Shown here piece by piece: positions 50,076-58,906 of a stretch of DNA of 64,000 bases. The translations under genes were made by a program, and so were the position numbers. The stretch spans positions 1,451,501 to 1,515,500 of the forward strand of contig JALGPY010000005.1 in assembly GCA_023055425.1 (NCBI GenBank), read 5' to 3'. The notes beneath the pieces were generated by a model. It ran no database searches and was not told the DNA's origin. It saw only the letters and a program-made list of their open reading frames with translations. Source of the DNA: Linanthus parryae. Lineage: Eukaryota > Streptophyta > Magnoliopsida > Ericales > Polemoniaceae. Positions within the stretch are counted from its first letter, which is position 1. Each line of letters opens with the position of its first letter.

Positions 50076-51024
50076 TACTATGATACATGCATGTTGAACT
50101 TGCAGAAGTTTAGCCATTTGACCCAATTTCTTTATCCCTATCTGTTGATTGTTAGTATCTGGTTATTGGAGATCAATTTTCCCGATAGTAGAGTGATCCT
50201 GTACATCTCGGTATGCATAGTTGATTAATAACATGTCATTTTTTGACTGGTCTTATTAAACTTATGAAGATCGTATGAATTAGAAGAGGCTAATGCAGTA
50301 TTTGTCAATAACAAGTTCTAGTTCAATTCCGGATGTGTGCTTTCTATTGACTAGTTGGTTTAGTTTGGATTTCCTTCGCACTTTACAGGTATAGAGAAAT
50401 CTAACAAAAAGGCGGTATGATGTCCATAGTCCATACCAATGGAACGATAAATGTATTATATTAGTCTAGTCTACTCCACTTTGCAGCATTAAGCTCCAAT
50501 TTTATTTCTGGTTGGCTGTTTTGACACGTGTTACTGATTTGTAGGAATAAGAAAAATCAGTTATATACTAATCCCCTTGTCGGTATTTCATGCATCTTGA
50601 AATCGCTAGAAACCAGCCTTGCAATGAAGTATCTAGACTGATAGGATTATAATATTGATGTGTTGACCTTGATCCAAAAAATAGAAGGAATAGACGCTAG
50701 GCACCTGTAGGTCATGTCCTATGATTTTTGGTAATTTAACAATATTAAGATATCAATGCTCTAACGGTACACTTTTATTGATTAATGACTCTATTTAATA
50801 ACCTAATCCCTAAATAAATATTGCAATCACATGGTGAACGTTAACATATTGTTCCTAGTACGTATGTCTTTTTGTCGGGTTTTTATTTGAGAATAATTTT
50901 CATGGTGCAGGGATAATGGTAACGAAGATGTTACAGTTAAAGTGCTTTACTGCGGTGTTTGTCACTCTGACTTGCATACTATGAAGAATGTATGGGGTTT
51001 CACCTCATATCCTGTTGTTCCCGG

Positions 51025-51794
51025 GTAATCACTACTCTTTCTCAATCAAAATATTTCTCTGGTTGTTCCATCACTCGTAATGGCCCAAAAGGGACATGCA
51101 TATTTTCTTTGAAGATCTTGCTCCGTAATTGCTATAGTATATAGTTATTTCAAAGTGTGTACGACCTTGAAATCATGCGGTTATCTTTCTATTCTGGTAT
51201 AAGTTTCTTGTCACCATATAATGACAGAAGGCGTAGGCTTGGATTGTCAGAACTTTGGTGGACTTGATTACGTTTAGGTTAATCCATGCTTTATATGAAG
51301 TAACTTTAAACCTTTTTCGACACAAAGCAGTAAGTTTGCCAGAGGCGTTTGGGGACCATATTTTAGTATATTGAGATAGTTTGGTTTGTAGAAGCACCGG
51401 TTCAACCGCTTCTTCTCACCGCTGAAACAGAACTTCATCGGGACCAATTTGTTTGCCATGTTTGCCAATGGATCCAATATTTGGAGCTAGTTGGAGCTAG
51501 TTGTTTTTGGAGGCTATAGAGAAAAAACTTACCGTAAAACACCAAAAGAACTGGCGTCCCCAAACCAAGCCACTGTTCTGCTTTTTCCAAAAGTATAATG
51601 TATCTGATTAGTAACCCCATATCATAGGAATACAAGCTGAAGTGGGAACAGAGGCACATCTAGAGACATTAGCTTCATAGTCGATCCTCGACAGGTGCTT
51701 GCCGCCCCACTTCATGTATTTTTTCCTCTTGACCTAATTTCACCTCTCCATGCTCGCAAAATTTATTTGTCCGCATCAGCGAGATTTGTTTCTT

Positions 51795-51865
<71 letters not shown>

Positions 51866-52422
51866 TTATTTGCCAAGTTTTTTATTCTTTGTGAATTGCA
51901 TGAATTACTTCCTTTTTGGATAAGAAATATTGTGGGGGATATTTAAGGTATACATTTTGTGGCTATTTTCTTATTGGATACACTGCGTAACAACGTCAAC
52001 AAGGCAACATTTGCATCTAGTCATCAGTAACAAGATAATAGTAAACAAGGTTGGTCTTTTACTGTGGATTGCCCAATCCAAATAAGTGGACCATGTTGAT
52101 TTGATCAACCAAACAAATTAAGAAAGTCAAATCCCTCAATTAAATATTGCGTTTTGTTGCCTAAACACCCTTCATGATCAGAGTTCATTAAAATTTAGGC
52201 TTGCCAAAGCAAGGCGATTTTAATTTACCATGGTGTGTTGCGGACGACGCAAGCTAGTAATGTGTGTATGTTGAGGCAAGAGGTCGGACGCAACTGGGCA
52301 AGATTCAATTAGATTGATGAGCCTAGAGGCATGACAATTAGGCGTTATCCATGGGATAAAGAATAAAGAGTTATTCACCTAATTGGACCAAGAGTTGCAT
52401 GTGATGCAATTGGAATGGTTCC
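51025..52422. other. No gene recognised; (TTTA)n microsatellite
   Basis: A (TTTA)n tract spans about 51797-51867. The open frame across it is a by-product of the repeat. Further CAD exons were looked for and not seen. Confidence 0.6.
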
Positions 52423-52769
52423 AATTAAAGTTAGTTTGGTTTGGGATTCACTAATTGTAACCAATCAAGTAATATAAACATGTGCTAAATTCGAACCGGT
52501 TTAGTACGAATTGGTTTGGAACGGCCGGTTTGAACGAGTTTTGAGCACCCCCTTATACTAATATCAGAATATGAACTCCACAACATTGCGCACCGTCCCG
52601 TCTAGTCACATTGTTAACTTTGCAAAGCAATAAAAAGAAAAGAATCGTGTTTATGTTAACTTTGCAAAACAATAAAAAGAAAAGAATCGTGTTTACTGCC
52701 CACGACAAATCTTATGTGGGCTTAAAAGAAACCGTGTGAATAAAATACTGGTGGGCTAAATTCGGCCTT

Positions 52770-52776
52770 TATATAA
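52770..52776 (+). promoter_or_regulatory. TATA box of the 106-codon gene, copy B
   Basis: TATATAA lies 76 bp before the start codon. It is preserved in copy C (55320-55326, minus strand) but changed in copy A. Confidence 0.6.
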
Positions 52777-52845
52777 GGGCCAAGCGTCATTTCCTGAGAA
52801 TGCACACTACTCCCTCTCAAAGAAAAACAAAACTCCAAAGAGAAA

Positions 52846-53166
52846 ATGGCACCCAAGAAGGAGAAAAGTATTCAAGAGCACCAACTGGACAAAGCCATTT
52901 CCGAAATGAATCGTGCTCTAAAAGGAGAAGCTGGTGCCGAGGCAGAAGTGAACAAGATCTACAAGGAACTGCTAAAAAAGACACACCTCGTAGTGAAGCA
53001 TATGCAACACTTTAATGCCGCTCTCAACTTTGCTGAAGCTACCGGTTGGACCGGCAAGTTGGTTATTCATGCCAGCAAGGGCATGATAGCTAAAATTGAA
53101 GAGTTGGCTAACAACCACCGTGCAATCTTCGCTGTTGTTGAGAGTTACCCTCCAGAAGAGTGCTGA
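52846..53166 (+). CDS. Unrecognised 106-aa protein, copy B
   Basis: The product is identical to copy C. It starts MAPKKEKSIQEHQ, has a likely long amphipathic helix (about residues 10-60, with AEVNKIYKELLKKTHLVVKHM), a WTGKLVIHASKGM segment at about 68-80, and ends SYPPEEC. It is charged and small, without targeting signal or catalytic motif that I can name. A TATA box lies 76 bp upstream, and AATAAA at 53337-53342 is 170 bp after the stop. It is thus a complete-looking single-exon gene. It may be a plant gene spread by duplication or a gene carried by a transposon. Confidence 0.6.
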   Translation: MAPKKEKSIQEHQLDKAISEMNRALKGEAGAEAEVNKIYKELLKKTHLVVKHMQHFNAALNFAEATGWTGKLVIHASKGMIAKIEELANNHRAIFAVVESYPPEEC

Positions 53167-53336
53167 TCGGGTTCTCTCCTCTTTTGGTGTTGGTTGTAAT
53201 GAGGGTGTCAGCTAATAAGAAAACCCCTCCACTTTTTTTTTCCCTTTCTTTTTTCTTTTAAATGTTTTTGAACTGTCTATTCCACTTCTCCAATGCTGGC
53301 ATGGAGAGTGTAGGATGGTGTTATTTATGTCTGATT

Positions 53337-53342
53337 AATAAA
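53337..53342 (+). terminator. Poly(A) signal of the 106-codon gene, copy B
   Basis: Canonical AATAAA, about 170 bp downstream of the stop codon. The same region is conserved in copies A and C. Confidence 0.55.
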
Positions 53343-53639
53343 AATGGATTTTTTAATTGATAGTATTACGTGCATGATGAACTACAGAAAAGAAGTAAAA
53401 TTCTTAGTTGGACTTGAATCTTGCTCTGCCCGGGCTATTCTTCGATGGCCATGTGTTTGTTCTTTTGTGGAAGTATTGCTTTGTCTCTGCCTTCACTGGG
53501 ATCCGCATTTTGTGGGGGTGTTATATAACGATAATGTGCATTTTGCTAGCAAAACGGTGTAGTTTCAATTTGAGCACATTTAAGCTCACGTGAGCAAGTC
53601 AATACGTTAGCAGAAGTACCACGTGAAGACATGGTCGAG

Positions 53640-53982
53640 GTGCCGATAGAGAAATCGAGAAAGCACCTGAGTGTATGGAAGATAAGTCGAGACCACATAA
53701 GCAGGAGTTGAAAGAGGTGTTCCTGAGTCCAACTGAGGAGAAGAAGAGACCTGTATTTTTGAGCGCGCATCTTAATGTCGAGAAGAGCAGGGTTTGTTGA
53801 AACTCCTGGCAGAATACAAAGATGTATTTGCATGTGAATATGATGAAATGTCTGGCTTAGATATGAGGGTTACTATGCACAAACTGGATGTCATTCCAGG
53901 GTCGAAGCCAGTAAAACAGAGCACAAGGAGTTTTCGTCCAGAAATAATTGTCAAAATAAAGGAGGAGATAGTGAAGTTATTT
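53640..53982 (+). pseudogene. Ty3/gypsy reverse transcriptase N-terminal fragment
   Basis: From 53794 the frame reads EYKDVFACEYDEMSGLD and KPVKQSTRSFRPEI, the start of the RT domain in Tat-type and related Ty3/gypsy elements. Degraded protease-RT linker sequence lies upstream. The fragment stops abruptly at 53982, where a copia LTR begins. There is no catalytic centre. Confidence 0.8.
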
Positions 53983-54638
53983 TGACCTAGGTAACGCAGC
54001 GGAATAACAAAAAGTTTAATCCTACTCAAAGCCCACCAAGGATCACAGGAAGAGACATCATAACATGAGAAGGGTCATAGTAATTGTGTACCTTTTGGTT
54101 TGAGAGATCTCGCGAAGAATGATGTCCTCGTCTCTACGGTTGATCCACGTCTAGAGGTGAGATCTAGATTCTTCCTTCTCAAGTGCTAGCTTGGACCGGA
54201 GGAAGATGGAAGTAAGAATCAAGCAACCAAAGGGAAGAAGAGAGGGTTTAGGCCCTCTATTGTGCCGACCGGAAGGGGCGGACGGCTAGGTGCGGCACCT
54301 CTAGCTTGTCTTGCTCTCTCTCTTTTCCTCTCTCCTACTCTCTTGTGTTATGTCTAATAACATTTTGTGGGAAGGAAGTTAGAGCATCCTTTATTATAGT
54401 CCAACAACTCCTTGTTAACTACATAAATGTCCCTCCTAGTTCTAAATGAACTTGGATTAGTCCCTTCCTTGCATATTAGTCCTATTAAGTTTGCAAGGTG
54501 TTGCATAATGATCATTCTAATTAATTAATCATATTAATTAATCTCAAATCTAGTTCTACTCTATTTGACGTGTGACCCCATAGATTTCTACTTAGTTGGT
54601 AACAACTTATTACTAACATGGAGCGGTGTCTAGCAACA
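53983..54638 (-). mobile_element. Ty1/copia LTR (solo or fragment), minus strand
   Basis: On the minus strand it begins TGTTGCTAGACACC and ends near ttattccgctgcgttacc, the pattern of SIRE-like and related copia LTRs. The exact end CTAGGTCA is set by TG...CA only. No matching 5-bp target-site duplication is present, so it may have arisen by recombination or lie at a rearrangement junction. Confidence 0.6.
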
Positions 54639-54646
54639 CATCCATG

Positions 54647-55401
54647 GCCATCGAAGAATAGCTCGGGCAGAGCAAGATTCAAGTCCAACTAAGAATCCAA
54701 CTTCTTTTTTGTAGTTCATCATGCATGTAATACTATCAGTTAAAAAATCCATTTTTATTAATCAGACATAAATAACACCATCCTACACTCTCCATGCCAG
54801 CATTGGAGAAGTGGAATAGACAGTTCAAAAACATTTAAAAGAAAAAAGAAAGGGAAAAAAAAAGTGGAGGGGTTTTCTTATTAGCTGACACCCTCATTAC
54901 AACCAACACCAAAAGAGGAGAGAACCCGATCAGCACTCTTCTGGAGGGTAACTCTCAACAACAGCGAAGATTGCACGGTGGTTGTTAGCCAACTCTTCAA
55001 TTTTAGCTATCATGCCCTTGCTGGCATGAATAACCAACTTGCCGGTCCAACCGGTAGCTTCAGCAAAGTTGAGAGCGGCATTAAAGTGTTGCATATGCTT
55101 CACTACGAGGTGTGTCTTTTTTAGCAGTTCCTTGTAGATCTTGTTCACTTCTGCCTCGGCACCAGCTTCTCCTTTTAGAGCACGATTCATTTCGGAAATG
55201 GCTTTGTCCAGTTGGTGCTCTTGAATACTTTTCTCCTTCTTGGGTGCCATTTTCTCTTTGGAGTTTTGTTTTTCTTTGAGAGGGAGTAGTGTGCATTCTC
55301 AGGAAATGACGCTTGGCCCTTATATAAAGGCCGAATTTAGCCCACCAGTATTTTATTCACACGGTTTCTTTTAAGCCCACATAAGATTTGTCGTGGGCAG
55401 T
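54647..55401 (-). repeat. Repeated 106-codon unit, copy C (inverted to B)
   Basis: Reverse complement of 52695-53455, nearly identical over gene and 3' side. Towards 54650-54770 it has a few bases shared with copy A instead of B. The unit is cut at 55401 by a Tat-type LTR, and its upstream part is not seen beyond that element. Confidence 0.9.
54930..55250 (-). CDS. Unrecognised 106-aa protein, copy C
   Basis: Protein identical to copy B. The promoter side is intact up to 55401 (TATA at 55320-55326), beyond which the Tat-type LTR replaces the natural upstream sequence. The gene may now be influenced by that LTR, which points the other way. Its poly(A) region at 54720-54770 is retained. Confidence 0.6.
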   Translation of the reverse strand: MAPKKEKSIQEHQLDKAISEMNRALKGEAGAEAEVNKIYKELLKKTHLVVKHMQHFNAALNFAEATGWTGKLVIHASKGMIAKIEELANNHRAIFAVVESYPPEEC

Positions 55402-56017
55402 TGTAGAGTGCTTTCCAGACAGACATATCCTGGCCACGTGGCGATCATCCAGCACACCTAGTTGTGCTCCACACGCACTGGATCACCACCCGCGCTGATC
55501 CACGTGGGGGCTGCGAGACAGGGCCCTCGCATACCACCACACGGTACTTGTAGGGACTTAGTGGTTTGGAGGCTGGAGTAAGTCCTATCGCGCGCGAGCG
55601 ACAACCAAGCCCGCGCGCGACCTTTAGTTATTGCTTTGAGAGATTTATGCCACGAGCTCCATAAACCCGGTCAACCTCATAACGGTTCCGGTATACACGG
55701 ACGAAGTACGTAACGGTCTCTATATATGCGGACGAACGTGCCGTTGTGGTTAAGGTAATTAAGCAACCATTAATGGGCGCATTAACCCACTACAACGGTC
55801 ACATTCTCCGTTATATATAGGATCGTTAACCCTTTCTTACAGAGGATGAATCACCTGAACTACGCGGAAGCTCTGCCAAAATTCTGTCTCTCTCTCACAC
55901 AGTTGCTATTGCCTTACTCTCTCCCTACACACACACACACCCTACTCTTTCCGTGTTCTTTCTATCCCTTGTTCTTGGTGTATATTGAATCTTCCTCAAA
56001 GAATTCTCTCGTACACA
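55402..56017 (+). repeat. 5' LTR of the Tat-type element
   Basis: 616 bp, TGTAGAG...TACACA. TATATATA motifs at about 55714 and 55810 are candidate core promoters. A (CA)n run and CT-rich stretch lie near the 3' end. Confidence 0.85.
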
Positions 56018-56019
56018 TT

Positions 56020-56038
56020 TGGTGAACCCGACGTGAAC
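56020..56038 (+). other. Primer-binding site of the Tat-type element
   Basis: TGGTGAACCCGACGTGAAC starts two bases after the LTR. It differs from the initiator-Met site of the chromoviruses. The matching tRNA was not determined. Confidence 0.65.
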
Positions 56039-56056
56039 TTACCACTGCAAGCAACC

Positions 56057-57708
56057 ATGTCTCACGAGGACGACGTTAGCAACAGATCTCCCTCCACTGA
56101 GACAACCTTAGGGGAGGAGGCCCGTCACAATTCCGCGGCCGCCGGCGGAACTCCGACTTTAGAGACTTTGAACGCCACTATCCAGAATCAGGCGAAGGCT
56201 CTCCAGGCCAATCCGCACAGATGGATCAAATAATGGCCATTTTGGGAACCCTTGCCCCGAATCCGGCATCGGATGCTGCTGTCTCTCAGGGAGGAGGAAC
56301 CTCTACCACCCAAGGGATAGAGGTGATACCTACACTACCCAATCCTAATTCGCAAACCCCACCAGCAATGGTGCAACTACCCTCTGTCCAGGGACAAACG
56401 GTCCAAATACCGTCCCTTACCTCACATATTCCTCAACCACCAACCGTTGCCTCCAATATCTCTTCACAGTACCCCTTGCCTCCTCCGCTGGCACCGCTAA
56501 ACAACGTGGCTTACACCCCTAGCCCAACCGCGGCATAAGTGTCTCCGCCAGCTGCAACCCTTCCTCCTGCTGCGGGAGGGAGTGCACCAGAATGCATGAC
56601 GTCGTTGCAGCGGCGCATAGAGACTTTCTTGGCCAATCAACCTTTTGCAGACACTATCATTCCGAAGGTCGACAACGAACCACCTATCCCGCGTGAGATC
56701 TATCCGATGCCCAATCCCGCAGGGTATAAGGCCCCTAAGTGGGACAAGTTTGAAGATGTCAACGGGAATGCTAACGAGCACGTCATGCGCTTTATCGATG
56801 TAATGGGACCGTATGGGGCCGACCCCAAGTTGCTGATGCGTGAGTTACCAAAATCTCTGGGAAATGTGGCTTACAAATGGTATAGAACGCTGGAGGCTGG
56901 ATCTGTCAAAACTTGGGATGACATGGTTCAGAGGTTCTACACAAAATTCTTCCAGATGGAGGAGAAGGTCACGACGATTCATCTCTCTCGTATGTATCAG
57001 AAGCGCGAGGAGGATGGTGTCACCTTCATCAAGAAGTTCAGAGCCAAATCATTGGAGTGCAGAGATGAAGTGCTCGAGGACAGGCTCGTGGAGATATGCG
57101 TGCAAGGCATGCGAGATGAGTACAAAGGTATGCTAATCAACCTGCAAACTCCTACCTTTTCGAAGTTGATTGAGTGTACGAGTAACATAGAGCCTATAGT
57201 GGAGAGGCAAAAGAATAAACACGCCCCTGAACGATCCTCAGGGGGGCCCACTTTCAAGATTGGGAGGTTTAGTTATAAGAGAGGACGTGAAGCTGAAGTC
57301 AACACAGTTTCGCCACACAAACAGCCCAGGGTTACAACTTCAGATGCGCCGCCTTTACCATGCTCCTTAGAAGAAGTGATCGACTTATGCAAACAGTGGC
57401 GTAAAGATGGGGTTCTGCTGCCGCTCGAAAGAATACCCTCCAAGGAGATGATGAGGGATCCGAAGTGGTGCGAGTGCTACGGAAAGATTATGCACCCCAC
57501 AGCTGACTGCAAGAAGCTTAGGCACATGGTGAGTCGAAAAGTGAAAGAAGGAGAATTAATTATCAGTGATCAAAGGCAGGACGTGCGCAATAATCCGCTG
57601 CCAGCCCATACGGAGCAAGAGCCGAAAGGCAAAGAGGTAGCCATGATTGCGATTATGGATCTTGAAGAGATTGCGGAAGAATCCACCATTGGTATTCAAA
57701 ACATGTAA
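56057..57708 (+). pseudogene. Gag of the Tat-type element, broken
   Basis: Starts MSHEDDVSNRSPSTE at 56057. It shifts frame near 56215, is open to a stop at 56536-56538 (GCATAAGTG), then open again in the same frame to 57708. The gag domain lies in the last part (KWDKFEDVNGNANEHVMRFID, AYKWYRTLE, SVKTWDDMVQRFYTKFF, FIKKFR). A CCHC-like CECYGKIMHPTADC precedes KKLRHMV, a pattern typical of Tat/Ogre gag. It is about 550 residues in total, with one frameshift and one nonsense change. Confidence 0.85.
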
Positions 57709-57712
57709 ATAT

Positions 57713-57929
57713 CTTACCAACAAAATATCATCATTAGATTTATTTTACGCATGCATGTTCGGCAGCGACTAGACCAAACACAAATAAACTGTTCATGAAC
57801 ATGGACCAACAACAAAAGAAGGAAGAGTTTCGAAATTCCTTATAATACCATCACGACAAAAGTTGTAGCACCACGTAACTGACTTCTGAAGATAAGAGGA
57901 GACTGGATCCTAACTAGTGCAGTGGAAAA
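57713..57929 (-). other. 3' UTR side of the L7a pseudogene
   Basis: No coding region. It is the expected 3' UTR of the minus-strand L7a sequence. Confidence 0.5.
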
Positions 57930-58736
57930 TTAACCCATCCTTTGAGCAGCCTCCTTGGCAAGAACTCGCTCCTTGGCCTTGGTTTTGGCTTGAGACTTGG
58001 AGCCCATGACACCCCCACCCCACTTCTTCCTGTACTCAACGTACTTATCGTTGAAGTTGGCCTGAAACACTCCCAACAAATGAAATCATCAGGCAACAAT
58101 CCAGTGCATGTTGCCAAACAGAAAACTACTAAAATCACAAAATTATATATTCACCTTAATAGCCTCCAGGATTTTGCTGAACTCCATTTTGTTCTCATTC
58201 TTAACAGTGGTCAAGCATAGAACTGCAGCTGCTTTCTGGTGGACAATCTGACAAGTCAAAACGTAACACATCACAAGCCCGTAATCTATGATCATGATGT
58301 GCCTAACCAGTTTCCGATAAATCTTTTCTCTTTAAAAGGTTTCTTTAAAAGGATGAATAATCACTTAATGTGTTCCTCAGACCGTTTATTATAAAATTGC
58401 CTCTTAAATATTTTTTATTACAAAAGTGCCTCTGTCAAATTTAGTCTTTTTCACCCATGTCCTTTGTCTCTGTAAGGATCACTGGATGAGTAGATCAGGT
58501 GTAACTGGATATCGAGCCCCAGCAGCGTTCTCCATGGATCTCTGGTAGATTCTGAAAAACATATGTTCTTCGCGTAGAACGTACTTGATTCCCGAACTCC
58601 TGAGATTGCTCTTCAAATGCCTTTCATTGGGCCCCTGCTCTCTCATGTGGAAATCAGGTACCCTGCCACCTCTTCTTCTGTGCCGATTTGATTACTAATA
58701 TGTTTCAATTTGAAGCCCAGTGGACTTAGTGTTTTT

Positions 58737-58906
58737 GGGTAATGATTCTTACAAAGCAAAAAGTTATTCTTACAAAGCCACTAACTTCATTTGTGAACTT
58801 CATGTGTGAACTTCATTTGTGCAACTTCATTGGTCATTCATTAGCTACATAAATGAAGTTTGTGGCTTTATCGGAATAATTTTTTGCTTTGTAAGAATCA
58901 CTACCC
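58737..58906. mobile_element. Foldback MITE in the L7a intron
   Basis: Two inverted arms of about 45 bp (58737-58781 and 58862-58906), starting GGGTAATGATTCTTACAAAG, are about 85 percent complementary. The flanks are gttttt and gttttc, so no certain target-site duplication can be given. Superfamily not assigned. Confidence 0.75.

Larger units (their letters stand above)
49147..51024 (+). pseudogene. CAD: Cinnamyl alcohol dehydrogenase, first two exons only
   Basis: CAD reduces cinnamaldehydes to monolignols for lignin. Exon 1 (49147-49243) starts MAKSPE. After a one-base deletion it continues in another frame as KAFGWAAREPSGVLSPFNFSRR, the usual CAD N-terminus, and ends at a GT donor. Exon 2 (50911-51024) encodes [26 protein letters not shown] and ends SYPVVPG. 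It includes the Cys of GVCHSD that binds the catalytic zinc. Junctions and phase fit the family. The exon that should follow (starting HEIVG) was not found, so the gene is both frameshifted and truncated. The intron of about 1.7 kb contains two Stowaway-like elements. Confidence 0.85.
52423..53596 (+). repeat. Repeated 106-codon unit, copy B
   Basis: The most complete copy. It matches copy A (reverse) from caattaaagttag to the ctcacgtgag region, and matches copy C as an inverted arm over 52695-53455. It has a single ctgcc at 53487-53491 where copy A carries the second chromovirus, so it shows the empty insertion site. Confidence 0.9.
55402..57712 (+). mobile_element. Tat-type Ty3/gypsy element, 5' part only
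   Basis: The 5' boundary is exact: homology with the 106-codon unit stops at 55401 and TGTAGAG begins at 55402. LTR, primer site and a broken gag follow. Protease, RT, integrase and the 3' LTR are missing; the element ends near 57712, where L7a pseudogene sequence soon begins. The right target-site duplication cannot be checked. Confidence 0.85.

Noticed and set aside
51695..51946. Frame with IYLF repeats
   Set aside because: It is a by-product of the (TTTA)n microsatellite.
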